The notes under the pieces were generated by a model. The model saw nothing but the letters and a program-made list of their open reading frames with translations. It ran no database searches and was not told the origin of the DNA. Positions 1 through 7,047 of a stretch of 11,541 nucleotides of DNA are shown one piece after another (the stretch's first letter is position 1; each line of letters opens with the position of its first letter). Origin of the DNA: Verrucomicrobia bacterium 12-59-8 (lineage in GTDB: Bacteria > Verrucomicrobiota > Verrucomicrobiae > Verrucomicrobiales > Verrucomicrobiaceae); contig NCCR01000314.1 of NCBI GenBank assembly GCA_002279765.1, positions 1-11,541 of the forward strand, written 5' to 3'. The position numbers and the translations under genes were made by a program.

Positions 1-1
1 A

Positions 2-814
2 CGCGGTCCGGAGAGCCGCGCACTTGGCGGGCAGGTGGATCAGGATGTGCCGGTCATCACCGTGAAGGCTGGCAATGACCTCAAGGCCATCGTCTTTGGC
101 TATTCCTGCCACACGACGGCGCTCGGCGGTTTGAGCATCAATGGCGATTACGCAGGCTTTGCGCAGCTTGAGTTGGAAAAGTCGTTCCCAGGCTCGGTGG
201 CGATGTTTGTGCAAAACTGTGGTGGCGATGCGAATCCGCTGCCGCGCATTCGAGGAAAGGATGTCGAAGCGACAGAACTCGCGAGCATGTATGGCAAGAT
301 TTTAGCCGAAGCGGTGCGTCAGGTGATCACCACCAAGATGCCGCCACTCAACGGGCCGATTCATGCGGCGATGGGTGAGACGGAGCTGTCGCTGCAACCC
401 GGCATTCCGCTCGAAGAACTCAAGCAACGCCTCCCCAACCTCACCGGCATGCCAAAACGCGAGTTCGAGCACTTCATCCGCCAGTATGAAACGCTCGGCT
501 CACCGCCAGATTGTGTGAAGTATCCCATCCAGGTCTGGCGCATCGGCCCGGATTTTACCTTCATCGCATTGACTGGCGAAACCGTGGTGGATTATTCGCT
601 CAAATTCAAAGCGGCCTACGGCTGGAACAGCACCTGGGTCTGCGGTTACAACAACGATCTCACCAGCTACATCCCCAGCCTGCGTGTACGCAAGGAAGGG
701 GGCTACGAAGGCGTGACCGGCATGTTTGAATACGGCCACAGGGCGCCTTATACCGAAAACGTGGAGGAGACGATCACTGCGAAGGTCGAGGAACTGATGA
801 AGCAGGTGAAGTGA
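2..814 (+). CDS. Neutral/alkaline ceramidase-like protein, 3' part (5' end outside window)
   Basis: The reading frame is open from base 2 to a TGA at 812-814, so the gene starts upstream of the window; the GTG at 35 is an internal Val, not a start. The protein resembles the neutral/alkaline non-lysosomal ceramidase N-terminal domain family (PF04734), which cleaves the amide bond of ceramides and is usually secreted and zinc-dependent. Visible marks are the YSCHTTALGG block (position of a zinc-binding His in ceramidases), the NCGGDANPLPR block and the conserved YGWNSTWVCGYNND and SYIPS segments near the C-terminus. In true ceramidases the GD-containing block carries the nucleophilic Ser (GDVSPN type); here that place reads GDANP, so ceramidase activity is doubtful. 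Such homologues are common in Planctomycetes and Verrucomicrobia and their substrates are mostly unknown. The gene converges on the DUF1080 gene with no base between the two stops. Confidence 0.8.
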   Translation, partial: RGPESRALGGQVDQDVPVITVKAGNDLKAIVFGYSCHTTALGGLSINGDYAGFAQLELEKSFPGSVAMFVQNCGGDANPLPRIRGKDVEATELASMYGKILAEAVRQVITTKMPPLNGPIHAAMGETELSLQPGIPLEELKQRLPNLTGMPKREFEHFIRQYETLGSPPDCVKYPIQVWRIGPDFTFIALTGETVVDYSLKFKAAYGWNSTWVCGYNNDLTSYIPSLRVRKEGGYEGVTGMFEYGHRAPYTENVEETITAKVEELMKQVK

Positions 815-1522
815 CTACTTCCCAACGACCGGAGCTGTCTGCTCCGGCGTCACTCGGCCACCGGGCAGTTCCAGAATGCGGATGTTGCGGAAATGAATCT
901 CGGCTCCTTCGGATTCGAGGCAGAGGTAGCCTTTGCGCACGGTGGACTGGCTGATGCCGTTCACGAATTTGCCATTGATCGAGAGCTTCACCGTGCCATC
1001 CACACACACAACATCATAGGTGTTCCATTCGCCTTTGCCCTTGCAGCGCATCTCCCACGACATGCTGCGTCTGCCACGTGGATTTTCCGGGATGCCTTCG
1101 AGACCATTCGCGCCGAAGAGCTCACCTGAAACATAGCCGGGATGGTTCGGCAGCCCGTCTTTGCCGGGATGCAGCTTCGGCCATTCGAGTTCGAGCATCT
1201 GTACCTCCATGCCCTTCGGCAGTTCTTTACCTGGCGCTGCCGCTCCTTCGCTCCAGACAAACACGCCCGAATTTCCGCCTGCTTCCATGTGCATCCACTC
1301 AATATGCAGGACAAAGTTTTCATACTGCTTCTCACTGCGCATCACACCGATGGGCTTGCCTTTGCAAACGAGCATGCCGTCTTTGACGCTCCAGGTTTCA
1401 GGGCTGGTGTTCACATCCACCCAGCTGGTGAGATCCTTGCCGTTGAAGAGATCGCGCCACTGTGGGGCGTCCTCTGCGAGCAAGGAAGTGCCAAGAATTA
1501 AGCTAAGAAGAATGTGTTTCAT
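815..1522 (-). CDS. Secreted DUF1080 (3-keto-disaccharide hydrolase-type) protein
   Basis: A 235-residue protein that starts with a signal peptide (residues 1-16, [16 protein letters not shown], likely cut before EDAPQW). The rest is one DUF1080 domain (PF06439, concanavalin-like fold): the opening [13 protein letters not shown] motif, the NSGVFVW block in the middle, the [20 protein letters not shown] block and the closing [12 protein letters not shown] strand. Members of this family hydrolyse 3-keto sugars or bind glycans outside the cytoplasm, and they are greatly expanded in Planctomycetes and Verrucomicrobia. The ATG (1520-1522) overlaps the TGA of the upstream amidohydrolase gene as ATGA, which implies translational coupling and one transcript. 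Length and motifs look complete. The exact substrate cannot be read from sequence. Confidence 0.88.
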   Translation of the reverse strand: MKHILLSLILGTSLLAEDAPQWRDLFNGKDLTSWVDVNTSPETWSVKDGMLVCKGKPIGVMRSEKQYENFVLHIEWMHMEAGGNSGVFVWSEGAAAPGKELPKGMEVQMLELEWPKLHPGKDGLPNHPGYVSGELFGANGLEGIPENPRGRRSMSWEMRCKGKGEWNTYDVVCVDGTVKLSINGKFVNGISQSTVRKGYLCLESEGAEIHFRNIRILELPGGRVTPEQTAPVVGK

Positions 1523-2964
1523 GGAGTGATCCTTACAGCGCGTCCAGGACGGGCTTCTTTCACGAGTTTGCCATCACGCACGACGGGAACACCGTTCACG
1601 ATGACATGGGGAATACCGGCGGAAGGAGCCGTTGGCGACTCAAAGGTTGCACGGTCGATGACGGTCGCCGGATCGAAGATGGTGATGTCGGCATCGGCAC
1701 CCAGGGCGATGCGGCCTTTGCCTTTCATCATCGGAACGTGTCCTTCAAGACGCTGGGCGGGAAGGATCGTCATCTTGGCGAGTGCTTCCATCAGCGGCAG
1801 CAGCTTTTTCTCGCGCGAGTAATGGCCCAGCACACGGGCGAAGGTTCCCGCGCCGCGGGGATGGCCCTTGCCATCAATGAAGGGAACGCCGTCGCTCGCG
1901 ATCATCACCCCGGGATGTGCGATGGCCATCTCCACATTTTCATCCTTCATCATGTAGATGATCACCCAACCACCCTGCTTGCGGTAGTGCTCGAAACTCT
2001 CCTGCGTGAGCCGTTCACCTGTCGCGGCCCAGGCGAGATCGGGGTAGTCGATCTTGAGATTGTCCTGCCAGCCGGGATTGAACATCGCGGACTCCAGCAC
2101 AGTGGATGCGGCGGTGTAGGGATACACTTCGGTGCTGATGTCCATGCCTGCGCCCTTGCTGGCATCGATGAGTTTTAACACTTCCCGCATGTCGCCGATG
2201 GCGCTGCTGCCGACATGCACGATGTGCAACGCCGCGCCGGTCGTTTTTGCAGCGGTGATCGCTTCCTGGATTGCGGCGATGCCAAAGGCGCGCGTATGCA
2301 CAAACGCGGGCACCTTGCGCTTGGCTGCGATGAGAAACATGGCCTCGATCTCGTTCGCTGCGGCGGCAGGCGTGTAATTGATGCCAAAGCCAATGCCCAG
2401 CGCGCCCTCATCGAGTCCACGGTGTACCGCATCGCCCATGAGTTGCAATTCCTTGTCCATCGCCCCCTTGTTCGCTCCATCGGGCTTCGCGCCGAGTCCC
2501 GCGACCTTGGCACGGTTGACTGCCCAGTGTCCGATCTCCAGTCCAGGATGAAATGCGGCAAAGCGTGCGGCGATGTGGCCGACCGTGGCCCCGTAGTTCA
2601 GCGGTGCCGTGCCTTCCAGCGAACGGTACCACGCGGCCACCGGATACACTCCCGCTTCCAGGTCGAGCGCTGTGGTGACGCCATCACAAGCTTTGATCTG
2701 CATATCACTCGTGGTCTGCCCATGCGCATGGAGGTCGATGAAGCCAGGCGCGACGACATGACCCTTCACATTCAACGTTTCTTTACCGGCAAGCGGTGTT
2801 TCGGAGATCGCGACGATCTTGCCCTCACGCAAACCAACATGACGAACCGCGTCCAGATTTGTCGCCGGGTCCATCAAACGGCCATGATTAAGTACGAGGT
2901 CGTATTCTTCGGCGAAACAGTGGCTGGCATGAAAAAACAGCAGGAAGAGCAAAGACGACCTCAT
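1519..2964 (-). CDS. Secreted amidohydrolase, N-acyl-D-amino-acid deacylase-like
   Basis: I chose the ATG at 2962-2964 because it opens a clear signal peptide ([18 protein letters not shown], residues 1-18); the frame stays open upstream but encodes nothing recognisable. The mature protein (481 residues in total) is an amidohydrolase-superfamily TIM barrel with the small flanking beta domain. Metal-site residues visible are H79 and H81 (GFIDLHAH), E103 (GVTTALDLE), H223 (FVHTR) and H250 (HIVHVGSS); D358 in IASDG is the likely catalytic base. D-aminoacylases usually have Cys at the position of E103, so the substrate may differ from N-acyl-D-amino acids. A dihydroorotase-like or isoaspartyl-dipeptidase-like role is possible. 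The C-terminus ([18 protein letters not shown]) is typical of the superfamily. It is the first gene of a two-gene operon with the DUF1080 gene, joined by an ATGA overlap. Confidence 0.82.
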   Translation of the reverse strand: MRSSLLFLLFFHASHCFAEEYDLVLNHGRLMDPATNLDAVRHVGLREGKIVAISETPLAGKETLNVKGHVVAPGFIDLHAHGQTTSDMQIKACDGVTTALDLEAGVYPVAAWYRSLEGTAPLNYGATVGHIAARFAAFHPGLEIGHWAVNRAKVAGLGAKPDGANKGAMDKELQLMGDAVHRGLDEGALGIGFGINYTPAAAANEIEAMFLIAAKRKVPAFVHTRAFGIAAIQEAITAAKTTGAALHIVHVGSSAIGDMREVLKLIDASKGAGMDISTEVYPYTAASTVLESAMFNPGWQDNLKIDYPDLAWAATGERLTQESFEHYRKQGGWVIIYMMKDENVEMAIAHPGVMIASDGVPFIDGKGHPRGAGTFARVLGHYSREKKLLPLMEALAKMTILPAQRLEGHVPMMKGKGRIALGADADITIFDPATVIDRATFESPTAPSAGIPHVIVNGVPVVRDGKLVKEARPGRAVRITP

Positions 2965-3044
2965 GAACGTGAAACGGCATGCCGGGTGGATTTCTTCGGT
3001 GGGACGTTGACGGTGGGTGTTATTTATGATGTCTATGGGTGGCA

Positions 3045-3074
3045 TTGACACTCTAAACGGGGTTCGTGTGTGAT
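3045..3074 (+). promoter_or_regulatory. Candidate sigma70-type promoter for the 3D-domain lipoprotein gene
   Basis: The 198-base region between the divergent starts at 2964 and 3163 holds a perfect TTGACA at 3045-3050. It is followed after 18 bases by TGTGAT at 3069-3074, which matches 4 of 6 bases of the -10 consensus. A transcript would have a leader of about 80 bases before the ATG at 3163. On the other strand an AT-rich stretch at 3018-3031 could serve the amidohydrolase operon, but I see no good -35 for it. This is pattern matching only. Confidence 0.25.
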
Positions 3075-3162
3075 TGGGTGGCGTCGAAAAGATCGAACAT
3101 GGGTTTCGCAGGCTTGTCTTACATTCACCCCAAGCGTGCAAAGTGCCGCGCCCACCCAAAAA

Positions 3163-3684
3163 ATGATTAAACTCCGTCTATTCCTGCTGGCCGCGCTCTG
3201 CGCGGGTTGTTCTTCTTGCCAAAGTGTTTCCAGGGTCGCCCCTACAAAACTTACGAGTGTGGGTTTTTCCGGCACCACGCTTAGCAACGTGAGGACGACG
3301 GCTTATACCCAAAGCGAGGATGACCACATTGTTTATGGTGCTAAGAGCGCCGTGGGCAACACCCTCAAATTCGGTGCTGTGCGCAGTGCTGCCGCTGACT
3401 GGTCCGTTTACCCCGTGGGAACCGAATTCAAAATCGAAGGCGAGCCCTATGTTTATCAGGTGGACGACTACGGCTCCGCGCTCGTCGGCACCAAGACCAT
3501 CGATCTTTACCGCCCATCCAAGGCATCCATGAACCAATGGGGTGCGCGCAACGTCAACATCAAGGTGCTCAAATGGGGCTCCTTTGACAAGAGTCTTGCG
3601 ATCATGAAACCACGTGAGGGGATCAAGCCCCACATTCGTCAAATGGTCAGCGCAATCGAGACGCGCCGTCCCCCGGACTCCTGA
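3163..3684 (+). CDS. Lipoprotein with 3D (Asp-Asp-Asp) domain
   Basis: The start is the ATG at 3163, which opens a lipoprotein-type signal (MIKLRLFLLAALCAGC, likely lipidated at C16; the -3 residue is Cys, so the lipobox is not ideal). Codons upstream in the same frame (from 3070) lack any signal or homology. The body, residues about 44-140, matches the 3D domain (PF06725), a double-psi beta-barrel related to the catalytic domain of MltA lytic transglycosylases. Its three hallmark aspartates are visible as D79 (AAADWSVYPVGT), D101 or D102 (VDDYG) and D114 (TIDLYRPS), with the expected VGTEFKIEG spacing. A role in cell-envelope or peptidoglycan metabolism at the outer membrane or periplasm is inferred from the family. 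At 173 residues it is a stand-alone 3D protein. Its stop lies 10 bases from the convergent DUF1501 stop, which leaves no room for a separate terminator. Confidence 0.8.
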   Translation: MIKLRLFLLAALCAGCSSCQSVSRVAPTKLTSVGFSGTTLSNVRTTAYTQSEDDHIVYGAKSAVGNTLKFGAVRSAAADWSVYPVGTEFKIEGEPYVYQVDDYGSALVGTKTIDLYRPSKASMNQWGARNVNIKVLKWGSFDKSLAIMKPREGIKPHIRQMVSAIETRRPPDS

Positions 3685-3694
3685 TGAGGCAGCG

Positions 3695-4981
3695 CTAAAG
3701 CAGCTCGGCCATCACCCTGCCGCCTTCGTGCACGATGGGACGCGGGCGGCCCTGAGGATCGATCCAGTTGGTGTTCTGCGCGATGCCGAGGTGATGAAAC
3801 ACCGTGGCGGCAAGATCTCCCGGCGCGACGCGTCGGCTGTCGATCTCTCCGCCATGCTTGTCGGTGCTGCCGATGACCTGACCGTGGCGCAGACCTCCGC
3901 CCGCCATGACCATGGACATCACACGCGGCCAGTGGTCGCGTCCGGCATTCTTGTTGATCACAGGGCTGCGGCCGAACTCGCCCATCATGAGAATCAATGT
4001 GCTGTCGAGCAGTCCACGGTCTTCGAGATCGGTGACGATGGCGTGCAGGGTGCGGTCCACGCAGGGCAGCAGTGGTGTGAGGCCTTTCTTGATGCCGCCC
4101 CACTTCACTTCATCGCCATGATGATCAAAGTAACCTCAGGCACCGCTCACGGTAACAAAGGTGGAGCCGGCCTCAATGAGACGGCGTGCGAGCAGCGCTT
4201 TTTCGCCGATGCTGTCGCGACCGTATCTGTCCCGCATCGCGGGTGATTCTTCCTCAAGATTGAGCGCACGCTGCGCGCTGCCGGCCATGAGCACCTCATT
4301 GGCCTGCTGCGTGAACTGATCCGCCGAGGCGATGGATTCATTCGTGCCGATGCCACGCTTCCACGCGTCCATTTGCTCCGCCAGAGCACGGCGAGTGCCC
4401 AGCCTCTCCATGCTGAGACCTTCGACGAGTTTGAGGCGACCCGACAAATCCTTGCCGCTCACCGGATTGAAAGCATTGCCCATGTGGCCCGCGCCCCAGA
4501 TGTCCGCAGGGAGTGAATCGGCCAGCGCCACATAACCCGGAATGCCCGGCGCATTGGCACCACGGAATTTCGCGGCGATGGAGCCCATGGATGGATACCC
4601 GCCGCCATCGCGACCATCATTCGTGCGCCTTGCGAGCGGATTGCAGGCCTGCATGGTGATGGGGGTGTGCTCGCTCGCACTGCAATCGACCGAGCGAACC
4701 AGCGTCAGCCGGTCCATGATCTTGGCGGTCAGGGGTAAATGCTCGCAGACATGGATGCCCGGCACTTTCGTCGGGATGTGGCCAAAGGGGCCGCGAATCT
4801 CGCTCGGCGCATAGGGTTTCGGGTCCCACATGTCGATGTGGCTCGGACCGCCCGAGAGCCAGAATCCCGCAAGTCCGGTCTGCAAAAAGCCGCGACGGGT
4901 TGAGCCGATGCGTAGCAAATCGCCGCCCGCAGGGCTGAAAGCCTGCGGAATGCTCGTGGGGGGAGTGGCGGTGCTTTTCAT
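3695..4981 (-). pseudogene. DUF1501 protein gene with in-frame TGA and shortened N-terminus
   Basis: Two segments in one frame are split by a single TGA at 4138-4136: residues 1-281 before it, about 146 codons after it. Read through, the product is about 428 residues and is a DUF1501 protein (PF07394, alkaline-phosphatase/sulfatase-like fold, usually Tat-exported; function unknown). Marks are a twin-arginine motif STRRGFLQ (residues 27-34), WLSGGPSHIDMWDPKP, the CEHLP and SEHTPITMQA blocks, and after the stop DRGLLDSTLILMMGEFGRSP and VFHHLGI. The context AGSTFVTVSGA*GYFDHHGD suggests the TGA replaces a Trp codon (TGG). The Tat motif runs straight into WLSGG (junction near 4861): the hydrophobic core and the linker normally found between them are missing. 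The usual DUF1549/DUF1553 partner is not adjacent. Real decay, sequencing error and recoding are all possible; the first two are more likely. Confidence 0.82.
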
Positions 4982-5023
4982 GCGCGTAAGGGCAGGTGGA
5001 TGAAGAACCTACGTCACAGGATG

Positions 5024-5135
5024 GCCGGCCTTGCTTGGGCCGGCTAAATCGCTGACGCGGTGGAAACCGCCCCTCCGGCGCGCAATGGTGAGTTTCCGTT
5101 TGAGCAGCCCCTGCTTTCGGGCTAGGCAGGGTGCC
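5024..5135 (+). promoter_or_regulatory. purM leader with several small hairpins
   Basis: The 164-base gap between the divergent DUF1501 and purM starts contains several possible RNA hairpins. The strongest has a perfect 7-bp stem (GCCGGCC at 5024-5030 with GGCCGGC at 5038-5044) and a 7-base loop. Next is GCGGT/ACCGC (5057-5061 with 5066-5070) closing a GGAA tetraloop of GNRA type. Then come two mutually exclusive pairings around 5103-5123: AGCAG/CTGCT, or AGCCC (5106-5110) with GGGCT (5119-5123). GGCA/TGCC (5125-5128 with 5132-5135) lies just before the start codon. No T-run follows any stem, so a simple terminator is unlikely. No known purine riboswitch core is evident. Hairpins this small are frequent by chance in GC-rich DNA. 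Confidence 0.25.
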
Positions 5136-5158
5136 ACCTTTCCCCATGAGCAGCCCCT
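5101..5158 (+). repeat. 12-bp direct repeat TGAGCAGCCCCT in purM leader and at the purM start codon
   Basis: TGAGCAGCCCCT occurs at 5101-5112 and again at 5147-5158, 46 bases apart. The second copy begins at base 2 of the purM ATG and covers its first four codons. Identity ends exactly at both edges. The spacing could allow alternative pairing with a common partner or slippage between copies, but chance or an old small duplication is equally possible. Confidence 0.5.
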
Positions 5159-6164
5159 CCGCACACACGTACAAAGAAGCCGGCGTCGATATTCACGAAG
5201 CAGCATCGCTGGTCGATGACATCGGCGTGCTGGTGAAGAGCACCCAGCAGAAGCGGAAGCTGGCAAATCCCTTTGGCCTGTTCGCCGCCGCTTACGACCT
5301 TAGCGGCTACAAGCATCCCATCATCCTCACAGGCTGTGACGGGGTGGGCACGAAGATCGAGCTTCTGCTCAAACACGACCAGCTCGAAGCCGCTGGCAAA
5401 GACCTCGTCGCCATGAATGTGAACGACGTGCTCACGACTGGGGCTGATCCCATCATGTTCCTCGATTACGTGGGAATCCCGAAAATCCAGAAGACGCAGA
5501 TCACCCGCATTATCGCCGGCATGACTGAATACCTGGTGGCGTGCAACTGCATCCTTGCCGGCGGGGAGACCGCCGAGATGCCCGGAATGGTGCCCGAAGG
5601 CATGGTCGAGCTGAGTGGCTTCGCCATCGGCGCCTGCGAAAAGGAAGATTTGCTCGATCCCGGCACCATCGCCGCTGGTGACGTGCTCATCGGCTGGCCC
5701 AGCGCAGGTTTCCATGCAAACGGCTTCAGCCTCGTCCGACGCATCATCGAGAAGGAGAACATCCAGTTCAGCGAGGACGAGATGCGCACCCTGCTGCTGC
5801 CTACGCTGCTCTATCATGAGCAGCCGGCGGCTCTGAAAGCCGCAGGCATCCGCCCGAAGGCCATGGCGCACATCACGGGTGGTGGTCTGCCACGGGTGGT
5901 GGTCTGCCAGAAAATCTGGGCCGCATGTTCCTCAAGCGCGGTCTCGGCGCGAATTTGCGCATTCCATTCTGGCAAAATGACGTGGTGCAGAAAGTGCTGC
6001 GTCATGCCGACAAAAAGGATGCGATCGACACCTTCAACATGGGCCTCGGTTGGGTGGCGATTGTTTCGGCAGACGATGCCGACAAGGCTCTGGCCTGCGG
6101 CAAAGGTGCCAAAATCATCGGCGAAATGGACACCAGCGCTCAGGTCAGCGTGGAGATCATCTGA
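5146..6164 (+). pseudogene. purM: Phosphoribosylformylglycinamidine cyclo-ligase (AIR synthetase), frameshifted by a 17-bp duplication
   Basis: PurM makes aminoimidazole ribonucleotide from FGAM with ATP in purine synthesis (cytoplasm). The ATG at 5146 gives MSSPSAHTYKEAGVDI, like the usual SYKDAGVDI opening; the in-frame GTG at 5131 is unlikely. Family marks before the lesion are CDGVGTK (residues 64-70), the NVND block and GGETAEMPGM (139-148). At HITGGGLP (about residue 243) the frame is thrown off by an exact tandem copy of 17 bases. The remaining C-terminal domain continues in another frame from about 5910 (ENLGRMFLKRGLGANLRIP, FNMGLGWVAIV) to the TGA at 6162-6164. Removing one repeat copy gives 333 residues, normal for PurM. 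As written, the frame runs on to 6357 and gives about 160 aberrant residues. Loss of PurM should cause purine auxotrophy unless a second copy exists, so an assembly artefact or a reversible variant must be considered. Confidence 0.9.
5874..5909 (+). repeat. Exact 17-bp tandem duplication inside purM
   Basis: CACGGGTGGTGGTCTGC occurs twice head to tail (5874-5890 and 5891-5907), followed by CA, so the period of 17 holds over 36 bases. One copy encodes the conserved ITGGGLP of AIR synthetases. Seventeen is not a multiple of three, so the duplication shifts the frame; with one copy the two halves of purM join exactly into ITGGGLPENLGRMF. Confidence 0.97.
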
Positions 6165-6199
6165 AAGATTCCGCCTTTTCGGCAGTGAAGGGAAGTTCT

Positions 6200-6886
6200 A
6201 TGAACCGCCTTCTTCCTGCCCTCGCATTCCTCTTCGTCCTGTTGAGCGTCACCGCTCAGCAGCCTGCGCCAGCCCCCAAGGCCAAACGCGCCCCAAATCC
6301 GGCCATGGCGCCGATTCAGGATGTCACGGGACTTCCCCGCGTTTTGCTGATCGGTGATTCCATTTCCATCGGCTACACGCTGCCGACGCGCAAGCTGCTG
6401 GAAGGCAAGGCCAACGTACACCGCATCCCCACCAACGGTGGCCCGACCAAGAACGGCGTGGCGAACATCGCGAAGTGGCTGGGCACCAGCAAATGGGACG
6501 TGATTCACTTCAACTGGGGCATCCACGATCTCAAATACATGCCCGATGGCAAACGTCAGGTCGAACCCGCCGATTACGAGGCCAATCTGCGCAGTCTCGT
6601 CGCCACTCTGAAGAAGACCGGTGCCAAGCTGATCTGGGCCACCACCACGCCGATCCCTGACGGCGACCTCAATCCGCCCCGCAAATTCGGCCAGGTGAAG
6701 GAATACAACGAAATCGCCGCCAAAGTGATGGCCGAAAACGGCGTGGCCGTTGACGATCTGAACGCCCACATCACGCCCCAGCTCGCCACGATGCAGAATC
6801 CACGGGATGTGCATTACACCTCCGCTGGCTGCGAATATCTTGCCAAACAGGTCACCGCGGAAATCAGCAAGGCTCTGGCCAAGTAA
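6200..6886 (+). CDS. Secreted SGNH/GDSL-type hydrolase
   Basis: A 228-residue protein starting at the ATG at 6200, six bases after an AGGGA Shine-Dalgarno-like sequence (6189-6193). A signal peptide covers residues 1-19 (MNRLLPALAFLFVLLSVTA), followed by a Pro/Ala-rich linker (QQPAPAPKAKRAPNP). The SGNH blocks are visible: catalytic Ser54 in LLIGDSIS, the Gly block TNGGPTKNG (78-86), Asn105 in HFNWGIHDL, and the terminal DVHYTSAG with D203 and H205. The family contains esterases acting on acetylated polysaccharides, lipids and other esters outside the cytoplasm. In Verrucomicrobia and Planctomycetes such proteins are often linked to polysaccharide use, but the substrate is unknown here. The gene lies 35 bases after purM and may share its transcript; it appears intact. 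The frame is open upstream to 6050, but only because it overlaps purM. Confidence 0.85.
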   Translation: MNRLLPALAFLFVLLSVTAQQPAPAPKAKRAPNPAMAPIQDVTGLPRVLLIGDSISIGYTLPTRKLLEGKANVHRIPTNGGPTKNGVANIAKWLGTSKWDVIHFNWGIHDLKYMPDGKRQVEPADYEANLRSLVATLKKTGAKLIWATTTPIPDGDLNPPRKFGQVKEYNEIAAKVMAENGVAVDDLNAHITPQLATMQNPRDVHYTSAGCEYLAKQVTAEISKALAK

Positions 6887-6887
6887 G

Positions 6888-6903
6888 CGCTCAGCCAGGA
6901 GCG
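6888..6903 (+). terminator. Weak hairpin just after the SGNH hydrolase stop
   Basis: CGCTC (6888-6892) can pair with GAGCG (6899-6903) around a 6-base loop, starting one base after the TAA. There is no following T-run, so it is at best a weak or Rho-assisted terminator. Confidence 0.2.
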
Positions 6904-6907
6904 GGTT

Positions 6908-6928
6908 ACAATTGAGGCCTCCGATTGT
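6908..6928. promoter_or_regulatory. Imperfect dyad, possible operator
   Basis: ACAAT (6908-6912) and ATTGT (6924-6928) form inverted half-sites around the perfect palindrome GAGGCCTC (6914-6921). This gives a 21-base dyad between the SGNH gene and the membrane-protein gene. The size and layout fit a dimeric regulator site. It could also be chance; no regulator gene lies nearby. Confidence 0.25.
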
Positions 6929-7047
6929 GCCGTGCTTCCGATGGATTCGTGTGCATCTTGGCCGGCAATCCAACCTGCACTTGTCATGAATACCCCGTTC
7001 AAGCGCCGCCTGTTCACCTTCCTGCTCATTTTCAGCTGCGTGAGTCC

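Noticed and set aside
2965..3159. N-terminal extension of the amidohydrolase in the open frame upstream of 2964
   Set aside because: The added 65 residues have no homology or export signal, while Met at 2964 starts a clean signal peptide.
4136..4138. Genetic code change with TGA read as Trp
   Set aside because: TGA ends the ceramidase-like, amidohydrolase, 3D lipoprotein, purM, lysA and ROK genes in the same window, so TGA is a normal stop here.
5122..5871. 249-codon open frame on the minus strand opposite purM
   Set aside because: It is a shadow of purM and stops mattering where the purM frame shifts; no signal or motif.
6165..6357. Extension of the purM frame to 6357, overlapping the SGNH gene
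   Set aside because: It arises only from the frameshift; the residues after ITGGGLP are not PurM-like, whereas another frame continues PurM to 6164.
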